Source of the DNA: Ruminiclostridium sp.
GTDB taxonomy: Bacteria > Bacillota > Clostridia > Oscillospirales > Ruminococcaceae
Assembly (NCBI GenBank): GCA_017935365.1
Contig: JAGBHT010000033.1
Span: 89,697 to 148,529, forward strand
DNA length: 58,833 nucleotides
Reading direction: 5' to 3'
Shown here piece by piece: positions 33,668 to 42,651 of this stretch (the first letter of the stretch is position 1; every line of letters begins with the position of its first letter). Both the position numbers and the translations under genes were made by a program. Below the pieces are notes generated by a model that was not told the origin of the DNA, searched no databases, and saw only the letters and a list, made by a program, of their open reading frames with translations.

Positions 33668-35782
33668 GTGACTAAACTAAGCAGACAGATAAGGAATATG
33701 GTGTTTGTCCTTGTTGTAGTAGCTCTGTCATTTGCGTGTACGATCGAATTACTGCAGATACAGATAGTTGACGGCGATTATTACAAAGACCAGACAACAA
33801 ACACATATACCGCAAATCAGACTATTCAGGCGGCAAGAGGTCAGATATTTACAAAAGACGGAAAAGTTCTCAATACAAATAAGCTTGTATATAAGATAAT
33901 AATTCAGAAAGCCTTTTTTGAAGCCGGCACTGAGAATGATGTTATAGCAAAGACCCTGAAAATACTTCAGAACAACAACGAAGAGTGGATCGAAACTATC
34001 CCGATAAGCAAGACTACCCCCTATGAGTTTACAGGGGACGATGATGAGATAGACACACTCAGGTCAAAGCTTGAGCTTGGCGTTTATGCAACGGCAGAAA
34101 ACTGTATGAACGCTCTGTATGAGAAGTTTGAGATCTCCGCTTCATACGGTCAGGAAATGCGTCGTTATATAGCTGGTGTCCGTTATGAGATGCTCATACG
34201 CGACTTCTCTTATCAGAACCGCTATACAATGGCGGAAGATGTGTCGGTGCAGACTGTAATAGAGCTTAAAGAGCAGAGCTTTATGCTGGGCGGCATAGAT
34301 ATAATTGAAGAAGCTATACGTCAGTATGACGGTAAGGATTTTATTCCGCAGGTTGTCGGCAGGATAGGCGCTATATCTTCGGATGAATATGAAGAACTTT
34401 CTGATAAAGGCTACAGTCTGAACGATACCACCGGTAAGTGGGGCATTGAGAGTGCTATGGAAAGCACTCTGCGCGGAAAGAACGGCATACGTTCAATAAC
34501 AAGGGATTCTTCAGGAATGGTCGTATCTGATGAAATAACCAAGGCGGCAACGGCAGGCAACTCGGTAAAGCTGACTATCGAAAGCGATTTTCAGAACGAT
34601 GTGCAGGCAATACTGGAAAACCATATCAAGTGGCTCCATTATAACAACGACCCGTCAAGAGGTAATAAAGTCGACGCAGGCGGTGTGGTAGTGCTTGACG
34701 CTAAAACAGGCGCAGTGCTTGCAATGGCAAACTATCCGAATTATGATATCAATAAGTATATAGACCTTGTAAATAATCCTGTTGACCCGAACCCGACATA
34801 TAACAGGTGCATTTACGGCCTTTACCGTCCCGGTTCGGCATTCAAGACAATAACAGCGACAGCGGCGCTTGTATCGGGTATCGCAAATGAAAATACAGAA
34901 GTGTACTGCGGCGGTATCTACACATATTACGACGACTATCAGCCGGGTTGTATCATGGGCTTTGTCGGTGACGTAACGGTAAGAACCGCGCTGAGATATT
35001 CGTGCAATATCTATTTCTATGATATGGCACGTCAGATGGGTATTGATTATCTTGCAAAGGTAGCAGGCTGGTTCGGCGTCGGTCAGGACCTTAATCTTGA
35101 AATCGGTGGTGCAACAGGCAATATGAGTACCCCTGAATATATCGAATCGCTCGGCGGTACATGGACGCCCGGTTCTACTATTCAGGCGGGCATAGGACAG
35201 CTTGAAACGACAGTAACACCGCTTAATCTTGCGGTAATTGCGCTGACGCTTGCAAACGACGGTACACGCTATCAGCCGTATCTTGTCGACAGTATCACAA
35301 GTTATGACGGAAGCAAGACTATCAAGAAAACAGAGCCTACCGTTGCGTATAAAATAGATGCCGACAAGCATATATTCCAGGTAGTGCGTGAAGGTATGAT
35401 AATGGTTGCGGACGATGTACAGTGGCCGATGGGTTCAGGAATCACCCAACTTGCCGATCTGCCTTACGGAGTGGCAATAAAGACAGGTACACCCCAGGTA
35501 ACTACCGATACGTTCAACTCGACTATTCTTGGATACTATCCTGCTGAAGATCCGCAGATATGCTTCGGAATAGTGCTTGAAAAGGGTGAGTTCTCAAGAC
35601 TTATGGTACGAAATATAATAGAATCGTACTTCTACGATAACTATCAGCCTGTTACTAACGAAAACGGTGATATTATACTTCCGTGGGGTGGTCAGACTAC
35701 CAATACTCCCGGCAGACCTGCCAGAGGAGAACTGACTAAAAATAACAGTTCCGATACGTCAAATAGTTCAATCAGTGAATAA
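33668..35782 (+). CDS. mrdA: Penicillin-binding protein 2 (elongasome transpeptidase)
   Basis: A 704-residue class B PBP. It has one N-terminal membrane helix (about residues 11-29), a pedestal/dimerisation region beginning at ARGQIFTKDGKVL, and a transpeptidase domain with SAFK (SxxK, near residue 390), SCN (near 444) and KTG (near 606). It cross-links peptidoglycan outside the membrane during side-wall growth, as expected from its place after mreD. It starts at GTG 11 bp after mreD with CGGAGGG upstream. The C-terminal 40 residues are Thr/Asn/Ser-rich. No rodA follows. Confidence 0.92.
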   Translation: MTKLSRQIRNMVFVLVVVALSFACTIELLQIQIVDGDYYKDQTTNTYTANQTIQAARGQIFTKDGKVLNTNKLVYKIIIQKAFFEAGTENDVIAKTLKILQNNNEEWIETIPISKTTPYEFTGDDDEIDTLRSKLELGVYATAENCMNALYEKFEISASYGQEMRRYIAGVRYEMLIRDFSYQNRYTMAEDVSVQTVIELKEQSFMLGGIDIIEEAIRQYDGKDFIPQVVGRIGAISSDEYEELSDKGYSLNDTTGKWGIESAMESTLRGKNGIRSITRDSSGMVVSDEITKAATAGNSVKLTIESDFQNDVQAILENHIKWLHYNNDPSRGNKVDAGGVVVLDAKTGAVLAMANYPNYDINKYIDLVNNPVDPNPTYNRCIYGLYRPGSAFKTITATAALVSGIANENTEVYCGGIYTYYDDYQPGCIMGFVGDVTVRTALRYSCNIYFYDMARQMGIDYLAKVAGWFGVGQDLNLEIGGATGNMSTPEYIESLGGTWTPGSTIQAGIGQLETTVTPLNLAVIALTLANDGTRYQPYLVDSITSYDGSKTIKKTEPTVAYKIDADKHIFQVVREGMIMVADDVQWPMGSGITQLADLPYGVAIKTGTPQVTTDTFNSTILGYYPAEDPQICFGIVLEKGEFSRLMVRNIIESYFYDNYQPVTNENGDIILPWGGQTTNTPGRPARGELTKNNSSDTSNSSISE

Positions 35783-35810
35783 TAACTTGTGCAGTTTGCA
35801 TAAAAAAACG

Positions 35811-35882
35811 AGCTGAAAACATATTGAATTAACAAAATTTGATTTTTTTCAGTTAAAAGTCTTTATTTATGCTCGTTTTTAT
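35811..35882. other. Intergenic inverted repeats between PBP2 and minD
   Basis: The 170-bp gap holds AAAAACGAGC / GCTCGTTTTT as distant arms with an inner CTGAAAA / TTTTCAG. It may form a large-loop terminator for the mre operon. A possible -10 (TACAAT, 35885-35890) for minD follows it, with no clear -35. Confidence 0.4.
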
Positions 35883-35953
35883 GATACAATTAAAACAATT
35901 AGAACAAAGATAAACATAATTATGTGTTTATCATCGCAAGGAGAGCGAATAAT

Positions 35954-36691
35954 ATGTCACAGATTATAGCAGTAACCGCAGGTAAAGGCGGAACGGGCAA
36001 ATCAACCACTTCGGCAAACGTAGCCCGTGGATTAGCCGCTTTAGGTAAAAGAACTCTTCTCGTTGAGCTCGATTTCGGTTTAAGATGCCTTGATATTATG
36101 CTCGGCATTAAAGATAAGGTTAAGCACGATATAGGCGAATATCTTGAGGGTAAGATAGATATTCTTACAGCGACAACAAAAGTTGAAACTGTAGAAAATC
36201 TGTATCTTGTCTGCGCTACAAGAAACCCCTTTATGGATATCAATCCAGAAAAGATCATGGGCGTATGCGAAGAGATGCGTCAGCACTTTGACTACATCAT
36301 TATTGACACGGCAGGTGTCGGAAGCTCGGTATTCAGCGTTATCAAGGCGGCAGAGCTGATTCTTATGGTAACTACTCCCGATACGGTATGCGTTCGTGAC
36401 GGTGCTATACTGTCTGACTTCCTGTATGTAAAGAATTGTACAAATCAGCGCCTTATCATCAATAAGGTAAGTCAGAACTTCAAGGATGAAGAGATACTTT
36501 ACGATCTTGACGAAGTAATGGATTCAGTCGGAATACAGCTTTTAGGTGTTGTTCCCGAAGACAACAATATTAAAGTATGCGGCGCAAAGGGTCTTCCTTT
36601 ACCGCCTACCTGTGCCGGTGCAAAAGCATATGCGGCTATAGCAAGAAGAATACTTGGGGAAGATGTACCGCTTACAATCAACATCAACTGA
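35954..36691 (+). CDS. minD: MinD-like ATPase, without MinC/MinE partners in view
   Basis: A 245-residue ParA/MinD-family ATPase. The deviant Walker A GKGGTGKST is at residues 10-18, followed by LLVELDFGLRCLDIMLG (switch I) and YIIIDTAGV (Walker B). MinD normally ends in an amphipathic membrane-targeting helix; here the C terminus is ARRILGEDVPLTININ, which does not look amphipathic and basic. The ATG at 35954 is preferred because AAGGAGAG precedes it. It lies between PBP2 and mgsA, the place where Clostridia often have minC-minD-minE-rodA. Role in division-site placement is inferred from family. Confidence 0.8.
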   Translation: MSQIIAVTAGKGGTGKSTTSANVARGLAALGKRTLLVELDFGLRCLDIMLGIKDKVKHDIGEYLEGKIDILTATTKVETVENLYLVCATRNPFMDINPEKIMGVCEEMRQHFDYIIIDTAGVGSSVFSVIKAAELILMVTTPDTVCVRDGAILSDFLYVKNCTNQRLIINKVSQNFKDEEILYDLDEVMDSVGIQLLGVVPEDNNIKVCGAKGLPLPPTCAGAKAYAAIARRILGEDVPLTININ

Positions 36692-36746
36692 TTGTCAGAT
36701 GTCATTGTAAACGGTAGATAAAAAGCGGAGGAAAAAGAGGTATAAT

Positions 36747-37145
36747 ATGAATATTGCACTAATTGCTCATGATTCAAAGAAAGAACTGATGGTTCAGTTC
36801 TGTATTGCATATTGCGGCGTTCTCAGCCGACATAATTTATGTGCCACCGGTACTACCGGTAAGCTTGTATCAGAGGCAACAGGACTGCATATTCAGCGCT
36901 ATCTCAGCGGCTCGCAGGGCGGCGACCAGCAGATCTCGGCACGAATATCATGTAATGAGATAGACGTGCTGATTTTCTTCAGAGATCCTTTAAACGCTAA
37001 ATCGTACGAGCCTAATGAAATGAATCTTCTGCGTCTTTGCGACGTTCATAATATTCCGCTTGCTACGAATATAGCTACAGCTGAGGCGCTTATACACGCT
37101 CTTGAGCGCGGCGACCTTGACTGGCGTGAAATTGTCAGAGGATAA
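36747..37145 (+). CDS. mgsA: Methylglyoxal synthase
   Basis: A 132-residue enzyme that converts dihydroxyacetone phosphate to methylglyoxal. Conserved segments are [10 protein letters not shown] (with the substrate-binding His and Lys), [17 protein letters not shown], and [14 protein letters not shown] with the catalytic aspartates, then [11 protein letters not shown]. It follows minD as in many Clostridia and is closed by a strong terminator. Ribosome binding site GGAGG, though a second A/G-rich AAGAGG lies nearer the start. Confidence 0.93.
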   Translation: MNIALIAHDSKKELMVQFCIAYCGVLSRHNLCATGTTGKLVSEATGLHIQRYLSGSQGGDQQISARISCNEIDVLIFFRDPLNAKSYEPNEMNLLRLCDVHNIPLATNIATAEALIHALERGDLDWREIVRG

Positions 37146-37154
37146 AGCTTATGC

Positions 37155-37180
37155 AGGCGTACTTATGTACGCCTTTTTTA
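37155..37180 (+). terminator. Strong terminator after mgsA
   Basis: Perfect 8-bp stem AGGCGTAC / GTACGCCT with TTAT loop, then TTTTTT. Confidence 0.92.
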
Positions 37181-37207
37181 TGTTAAAAATCGAAAGGAAC
37201 AAATGAA

Positions 37208-38488
37208 ATGGAGTTAGTAACAAAAAGACCCAGAGGAACAGAAGACAAACTGCCTAAAGAGATATACAAGTGGCACACTGTCGAGAAGATAGCAAGAAAT
37301 GTAGCCGAAGCATACGGCTGTAAAGAGATCCGCACGCCTACATTTGAACACACTGAGCTTTTTCAGCGCGGTGTAGGCGGCACTACAGACGTTGTACAGA
37401 AAGAAATGTACACATTCAACGATAAGAAGGGCAGAAGCATTACATTGAAGCCCGAGGGTACGGCTGGCGCAGTCCGTGCGGCAATAGAGAACGGACTTCT
37501 CAACGATGCGCTTCCTCTCAAGACATATTATTTCACACGTTGTTTCAGATATGAGGCTCCTCAGAGCGGTCGTCTGCGTGAATTCAATCAGGTCGGTATC
37601 GAGTATTTCGGTACTGCGTCAGCGGCGGCAGACGCAGAAGTTATTGCGCTTGCAAACGATATAATAAACAGCCTCGGCGTAAAGAATATCAGCCTTGAGA
37701 TCAACAGCATAGGCTGCCCGAAATGCCGTGCGGAATATCACAAGGCACTCAAGGAATACTATTCGCGGTACAAGGATCAGCTTTGCGGTACCTGTCTTGA
37801 AAGACTTGACCGCAACCCGATGAGATTGCTTGACTGCAAGAGCGAAATTTGCAGCAGTTTCAAGAAAGATGCCCCGATGATACTTGACTATCTCTGCGAT
37901 GACTGCAGGGAACACTTTGAAAACGTAAAGAAGCGCCTTGATGTACTCGGCGTTTCCTACACGGTAAATCCCCTTATAGTCCGTGGACTTGACTACTACA
38001 CCAACACCGTATTTGAGTTCATCTCAAATGAGATCGGTTCGCAGGGTGCTGTATGCGCAGGCGGCAGATACAATGGTCTTGTTGAGGAGATCGGTGGCAA
38101 CAGCGTTCCCGGTCTTGGCTTTGCAATGGGTCTTGAACGTATCATAATGGTAATGGAAAATCAGAAGCTTGAATTTGAGCCTGAGAAGAAGTGTGACCTT
38201 TACATTGCGTCATTTGACGATGACACGAATATTTACGCTATGGAACTGGTACAGAAGCTCCGTGAGGAAGGCTTCTGGGCTGAGTGTGACATTTCCGGCA
38301 GAAGCTTCAAGGCTCAGATGAAGTATGCCAACAAAATCGGCGCTACTTACTGTATGGTAATAGGCGGCGATGAAATGCAGACAAAATCAGCTAAACTCAA
38401 GCGTATGTCAGACGGTGTAGAAACACCCGTTACACTTGACGACAAGTTCTGCGAGAAGCTCAACACAATGATACTTGATATCGTGTAA
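37208..38488 (+). CDS. hisS: Histidyl-tRNA synthetase
   Basis: A 426-residue class II synthetase. Motif 1 and the histidine-recognition segments are visible: TLKPEGTAGAVRA (motif 1 region), YFTRCFRYEAPQSGRLREFNQ (motif 2), VRGLDYYTNTVFEF (histidine A) and GLGFAMGLERI (motif 3), then an anticodon-binding domain from about residue 330. It charges tRNA-His in the cytoplasm. No T-box leader is seen in the short upstream gap. Confidence 0.96.
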   Translation: MELVTKRPRGTEDKLPKEIYKWHTVEKIARNVAEAYGCKEIRTPTFEHTELFQRGVGGTTDVVQKEMYTFNDKKGRSITLKPEGTAGAVRAAIENGLLNDALPLKTYYFTRCFRYEAPQSGRLREFNQVGIEYFGTASAAADAEVIALANDIINSLGVKNISLEINSIGCPKCRAEYHKALKEYYSRYKDQLCGTCLERLDRNPMRLLDCKSEICSSFKKDAPMILDYLCDDCREHFENVKKRLDVLGVSYTVNPLIVRGLDYYTNTVFEFISNEIGSQGAVCAGGRYNGLVEEIGGNSVPGLGFAMGLERIIMVMENQKLEFEPEKKCDLYIASFDDDTNIYAMELVQKLREEGFWAECDISGRSFKAQMKYANKIGATYCMVIGGDEMQTKSAKLKRMSDGVETPVTLDDKFCEKLNTMILDIV

Positions 38489-38509
38489 TGTTCATTATAT
38501 CTTAAATTT

Positions 38510-39244
38510 ATGAACGATACATGGAATCCCTGGCACGGTTGCAGAAAGATAAGTGCAGGGTGCAAAAACTGTTACGTCTACAGACGTGACGCACAATATG
38601 ATATAGACAGCACGGTAGTAGTGAAAAACAAGACGTTTTACGCTCCTGCCGAGCGTTATAAATACGGTAATTACAAGATGATACCGGAGAGCGGGATTAT
38701 CTACACCTGCTTTACCTCAGACTTTTTTCTTGACGAGGCGGATAAATGGCGCGATGAATGCTGGCAGATGATAAAACAGCGTCCTGATGTCACTTTTCTG
38801 ATCATCACAAAGAGAATACACCGCTTTTCACAGTGTATTCCTGCCGACTGGGGTGACGGATACGGAAATGTTCATATTTGCTGTACCTGTGAAAATCAGC
38901 AGATGGCGGATTACCGCCTGCCGATATTTCTGAAAGCCCCGATAAAACACAAGTCGATCATATGCGAACCGTTGCTTGAACATATCGACTTAAGCCCATA
39001 TCTTGATAATACGCAGATAACGGAAGTTGTAGTCGGCGGTGAATCGGGAAATGAAGCAAGAGAATGTAATTACGACTGGATCCTCAATATAAGAGAGCAG
39101 TGTATAAAAGCGGAAGTTGATTTTCATTTCAGACAGACAGGCGCAAGGTTTGTTAAAAGCGGAAAATTCTATCGGATAGAAAGAAAATTTCAGCACTCGC
39201 AGGCGCACAAGGCAAATATCGACGTAGTTTTCAAAACTGTTTGA
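38510..39244 (+). CDS. DUF5131 / phage Gp37-Gp68-like protein
   Basis: A 244-residue protein of the Gp37/Gp68 family, related to radical-SAM spore photoproduct lyase-like folds. The N terminus TWNPWHGCRKISAGCKNCYV has the three-cysteine cluster expected to bind a 4Fe-4S centre; VVVGGESGNEARECNYDW near residue 175 is a second hallmark. Function is unknown in this family, which occurs in phages and bacteria. There is no ribosome binding site in the 20 bp before the ATG, though translation may carry over from hisS. The thrS promoter overlaps its stop codon. Confidence 0.8.
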   Translation: MNDTWNPWHGCRKISAGCKNCYVYRRDAQYDIDSTVVVKNKTFYAPAERYKYGNYKMIPESGIIYTCFTSDFFLDEADKWRDECWQMIKQRPDVTFLIITKRIHRFSQCIPADWGDGYGNVHICCTCENQQMADYRLPIFLKAPIKHKSIICEPLLEHIDLSPYLDNTQITEVVVGGESGNEARECNYDWILNIREQCIKAEVDFHFRQTGARFVKSGKFYRIERKFQHSQAHKANIDVVFKTV

Positions 39245-39269
39245 CATTTTGTTATTGCGGTGTTATAAT
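39241..39269 (+). promoter_or_regulatory. Perfect thrS promoter overlapping the upstream stop codon
   Basis: TTGACA (39241-39246), 17-base spacer, TATAAT (39264-39269). The TGA in the -35 box is also the stop of the DUF5131 gene. Confidence 0.85.
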
Positions 39270-39333
39270 TAACTTGTGTTTTTATACACTACTAAAGACC
39301 GCTCTCGTATGGCGGCTTAACGGAGGAAAAACA

Positions 39334-41253
39334 ATGATAAAAGTTACACTGAAAGACGGCAGCGTAAAGGAACTTGAAAGTGCTTGTTCCGTATTTGACG
39401 TTGCCAAGGAAATCAGCCCTCGTCTTGCAAAGGCGGCTTGCGTTGCTAAGATCGACGGCAAAATCAAGGATCTGCGTACTGTAATTGACAGCGACTGCAC
39501 ACTTGAAATACTTACATTTGACGATGAAGACGGTAAGAAAGCGTTCCGTCACACTGCATCTCACATTATGGCACAGGCTGTCAAAAGACTTTACCCTGAG
39601 GTAAAGCTGGCAATAGGTCCTGCTATAGATAACGGATTCTATTACGATTTTGATAAAGAAACTCCCTTTTTGCCCGAAGATCTCGAGGCTATCGAAGCAG
39701 AGATGAAGAAGATAGTAAAGGAAGATTTAAAGCTCGAGCAGTTTGAAATGGCTCCCGCAGATGCTATAAAGTATCTTAAGGACATTGACGAGCCTTACAA
39801 GGTTGAACTTTGCGAAGAACACGCAGGTAAGAACGAGCCTATCTCATTCTACAAGCAGGGTGAATTCACAGACCTCTGTGCTGGTCCTCACCTTATGTCA
39901 ACAGGCTATGTAAAGGCTTTCAAGCTGACTAGCTGTACAGGCGCTTACTGGAGAGGCAGTGAGAAGAACAAGATGCTCTCCCGTATCTATGCTACAGCAT
40001 TCCCCAAGGCATCCGAGCTTGAAGCTTACCTCAATATGATCGAAGAAGCCAAGAAGCGTGACCACAGAAAGCTTGGTAAGGAACTTGAACTGTTCACAAT
40101 AATGGACGAAGGTCCCGGATTCCCGTTCTTCTTACCTAAGGGCATGATCCTTAAAAATACCCTTATCGATTACTGGCGTCAGATACACACCCGTGACGGC
40201 TATGTAGAAATTTCTACACCTATAATGCTCAACCGTCAGCTTTGGGAAACATCGGGGCACTGGGATCACTACAAAGAGAATATGTACACTACGGTTATCG
40301 ATGATACCGAGTTTGCTATAAAGCCTATGAACTGCCCCGGCGGAATACTTGTCTACAAGTCAAAGCCCCGTTCATACAGAGATCTGCCTATGAGAATGGG
40401 TGAACTCGGACTTGTTCACCGTCATGAAAAATCAGGCGCACTTCACGGACTTATGCGTGTAAGATGTTTCACACAGGACGATGCGCACATCTTCATGACG
40501 CCCGATCAGATCACAGATGAGATCAAGGGCGTTGTAAGACTTATCGATGAAGTTTACAAGCTGTTCGGCTTCAAGTATCACGTTGAACTTTCAACACAGC
40601 CTGAAGACAGCATGGGCAGTCAGGAAGACTGGGATATGGCTACAGAGGGCTTACGCAAGGCTCTTGACGGTCTCGGACTTCCTTACGTTGTAAACGAGGG
40701 CGACGGTGCGTTCTACGGTCCTAAGATCGACTTCCACCTCGAAGATTCTCTCGGCAGAACATGGCAGTGCGGTACTATCCAGCTTGACTTCCAGCTGCCT
40801 ATGAGATTTGAACTTGAATACACAGGTGCCGACGGCGAGAAGCACAGACCTATAATGATTCACCGTGTTGTATTCGGTTCTATCGAAAGATTCATCGGCA
40901 TCCTGACAGAGCATTTTGCAGGTGCGTTCCCGATATGGCTTGCTCCGGTACAGGTAGAGCTTATGCCTATCGCCGACCGTCACAACGAGTTTACTTCTAA
41001 GGTAGCCGCAGAGCTTAAGAGCCGCGGTATCAGAGTTGAAGTTGATGACAGAAGCGAAAAGATCGGCTTCAAGATTCGTGAGGCACAGCTTCAGAAGATT
41101 CCTTATATGCTGGTTATCGGTGATAAGGAAGTTGAAACAGAAAACGTTTCTATCCGTTGCCGTAAGCGCGGCGATATCGGCACAATGTCGGTATCTGATT
41201 TCTGCGATATGGTAGAAAAAGAGATAAGAGAAAAGACTATCATTACCGATTGA
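39334..41253 (+). CDS. thrS: Threonyl-tRNA synthetase
   Basis: A 639-residue class II synthetase with the full bacterial layout: TGS domain (1-62), editing domain with HTASHIMAQAV (about 75-100) and the zinc-type histidines and cysteine, catalytic core with MNCPGG (near 333), RVRCFTQDDAHIF (near 375) and a C-terminal anticodon domain from about 535. The ATG at 39334 is chosen because CGGAGGAAA precedes it; the longer frame from 39241 would read through the promoter. The leader is about 58 nt and contains no T-box. Confidence 0.96.
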   Translation: MIKVTLKDGSVKELESACSVFDVAKEISPRLAKAACVAKIDGKIKDLRTVIDSDCTLEILTFDDEDGKKAFRHTASHIMAQAVKRLYPEVKLAIGPAIDNGFYYDFDKETPFLPEDLEAIEAEMKKIVKEDLKLEQFEMAPADAIKYLKDIDEPYKVELCEEHAGKNEPISFYKQGEFTDLCAGPHLMSTGYVKAFKLTSCTGAYWRGSEKNKMLSRIYATAFPKASELEAYLNMIEEAKKRDHRKLGKELELFTIMDEGPGFPFFLPKGMILKNTLIDYWRQIHTRDGYVEISTPIMLNRQLWETSGHWDHYKENMYTTVIDDTEFAIKPMNCPGGILVYKSKPRSYRDLPMRMGELGLVHRHEKSGALHGLMRVRCFTQDDAHIFMTPDQITDEIKGVVRLIDEVYKLFGFKYHVELSTQPEDSMGSQEDWDMATEGLRKALDGLGLPYVVNEGDGAFYGPKIDFHLEDSLGRTWQCGTIQLDFQLPMRFELEYTGADGEKHRPIMIHRVVFGSIERFIGILTEHFAGAFPIWLAPVQVELMPIADRHNEFTSKVAAELKSRGIRVEVDDRSEKIGFKIREAQLQKIPYMLVIGDKEVETENVSIRCRKRGDIGTMSVSDFCDMVEKEIREKTIITD

Positions 41254-41274
41254 TAGCTTAAAGGAGGTCTTATT

Positions 41275-41472
41275 ATGGATCTTACTTCTTACATTGCGAG
41301 TATGTCTGTCAGTATGGCACAGGCAAACGTAGCACAGAGTGTTTCCACAGCAATGCTGTCAAAGAGCATCGACAGCATCGAGCAAAGCGGGGCAGAGGTG
41401 GTTGATCTTATCAACAGCGCCGATATTCCGCCTGCCGGAGTAACAGGACACGTTCTGAATATCAAAGCATAA
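41275..41472 (+). CDS. YjfB-like putative motility protein
   Basis: A 65-residue soluble helical protein with the YjfB pattern: an N-terminal MDLTSYIASMSVSMAQANVA helix, a central SKSIDSIEQSG helix, and a short C-terminal GHVLNIKA strand. The family is linked with motility genes by co-occurrence; its action is unknown. It is 21 bp after thrS with AAAGGAGG and ends at a strong terminator. Confidence 0.75.
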   Translation: MDLTSYIASMSVSMAQANVAQSVSTAMLSKSIDSIEQSGAEVVDLINSADIPPAGVTGHVLNIKA

Positions 41473-41480
41473 TTTTCTGA

Positions 41481-41511
41481 AAAACTGCCGATCTTTCGGC
41501 AGTTTTTCTTT
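41481..41511 (+). terminator. Terminator after the YjfB-like gene
   Basis: 11-bp stem AAAACTGCCGA / TCGGCAGTTTT (41481-41491, 41496-41506) with T-rich tail. Confidence 0.9.
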
Positions 41512-41519
41512 TTCCCCTC

Positions 41520-41550
41520 TTGACATGGAGTTAACTCCATGTGATAATAT
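41520..41550 (+). promoter_or_regulatory. MerR-type promoter and operator
   Basis: Perfect 18-bp palindrome CATGGAGTT / AACTCCATG at 41524-41541 between a -35 TTGACA (41520-41525) and a -10 TAATAT (41545-41550). The resulting 19-base spacer is the stretched geometry that MerR regulators untwist. GATAAT two bases upstream would give a 17-base spacer. It implies autoregulation. Confidence 0.85.
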
Positions 41551-41577
41551 AGATAAACCGAAAGGACGTGATATATT

Positions 41578-41952
41578 ATGACTATTTCAGAAGTCAGCAA
41601 AAAGTACGATATTTCAACCGACACGCTCCGCTACTATGAACGTATCGGCTTACTTCCCCATGTTCCGAGAACAAAGAGCGGTCTTCGTGACTATGACGAG
41701 AATTCATGCAAATCCGTAGAGTTTATCAAGTGTATGCGTAACGCAGGACTTCCCATTGAGGCACTTATAGAATATATGACCCTTTTCAAAGAGGGCGACT
41801 CTACCGCAGAAGCCCGTATGGCGATACTCATCGAACAGCGTGAGGCTCTTATAAGCAGGATTGAAGAAATGAAGAGTACGCTTTCCCGCCTTGACAGGAA
41901 AATCGAAATGTACAAGGGTATATGTTCGCCCGGTTGTTGCGGTAAAAAGTAA
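41578..41952 (+). CDS. MerR-family regulator (AdhR-like) with Cys-rich tail
   Basis: A 124-residue activator. Residues 1-70 are the MerR winged helix (ISEVSKKYDISTDTLRYYERIGLL), then a dimerisation helix (about 80-112), then a tail CSPGCCGKK with three cysteines. AdhR-like proteins sense aldehydes or redox through thiols; the tail could be the sensor here, but this is inference. It likely controls its own promoter; no target enzyme is adjacent. Confidence 0.88.
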   Translation: MTISEVSKKYDISTDTLRYYERIGLLPHVPRTKSGLRDYDENSCKSVEFIKCMRNAGLPIEALIEYMTLFKEGDSTAEARMAILIEQREALISRIEEMKSTLSRLDRKIEMYKGICSPGCCGKK

Positions 41953-41964
41953 TATATGATACAA

Positions 41965-41998
41965 AACAGCGTCCGTGTAAAGCCACACGGACGCTGTT
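41965..41998. terminator. Bidirectional terminator between convergent merR and DUF4364 genes
   Basis: Perfect 14-bp stem AACAGCGTCCGTGT / ACACGGACGCTGTT with a 6-nt loop and T-rich sequence on both sides. Confidence 0.9.
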
Positions 41999-42022
41999 AT
42001 TTTATGCGTTCTTAAATTGATT

Positions 42023-42625
42023 TTAAATCACAGTATCATCAAGCACTTCCTGTATCTCCTTTTCCGATACAGTCAGATATCCTTGTATAAATGAATTAAG
42101 CACGTTTCTGTAGGCGCCTACAGGGTTATCAAAAACCCTCTTTTCCATCTGCTCGGCGCTTTCTCTTGTCGGAGCATAAATTTTAAGCTCCATAAGATCA
42201 GTGCCGCCCATCTCGTTTATGAAACGTATGCAAAGCTGATAACCGCCTTGCTCAACTTTGACGATCTCAGTCTTGACTGTCTTTTCAAGACGTGAATGTG
42301 AAGTTATCTTTTTAGCATAGTAAACCGTATCTTCTCTTATAGAAAGGGGAAGAGTATAGCTGAGCTCTATAGCAAGATATTCGCTCTTTGCAGTCGGTAG
42401 GCAGGTTTCATCATTACCTGCTTTTTCACAGGTGATAAGTCCCTTTTCCTCCATATCAAAAAGACAGCATATAAGGTCAAAATACATTACAAAATCATGA
42501 TCGACCGTACAGCGCATAAGCTCGTCCTTTGTGATACTGCCGACCTTGTAAAGAATATATGCTACAAGCACCTCAATGTCCTTGCGGTCATAAAGCGTAT
42601 ATTTAGGAACAGGTATGCTACCCAT
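42023..42625 (-). CDS. DUF4364-family winged-helix-like protein
   Basis: A 200-residue protein with an N-terminal winged-helix pattern (DIEVLVAYILYKVGSITKDEL, LICCLFDMEEKGLI) and a C-terminal alpha/beta region. It matches the DUF4364 layout common in Clostridia; function is unknown, probably DNA binding. The ATG at 42625 is chosen because GGAGG lies just upstream; a longer frame extends into the aroC end. It is the last gene of an aroA-aroC unit. Confidence 0.75.
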   Translation of the reverse strand: MGSIPVPKYTLYDRKDIEVLVAYILYKVGSITKDELMRCTVDHDFVMYFDLICCLFDMEEKGLITCEKAGNDETCLPTAKSEYLAIELSYTLPLSIREDTVYYAKKITSHSRLEKTVKTEIVKVEQGGYQLCIRFINEMGGTDLMELKIYAPTRESAEQMEKRVFDNPVGAYRNVLNSFIQGYLTVSEKEIQEVLDDTVI

Positions 42626-42651
42626 ACATATTCCTCCTTTCAGCCTGAAAA

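Noticed and set aside
39270..39333. T-box or other amino-acid riboswitch before thrS or hisS
   Set aside because: The leaders are at most about 60 nt and lack the T-box consensus.
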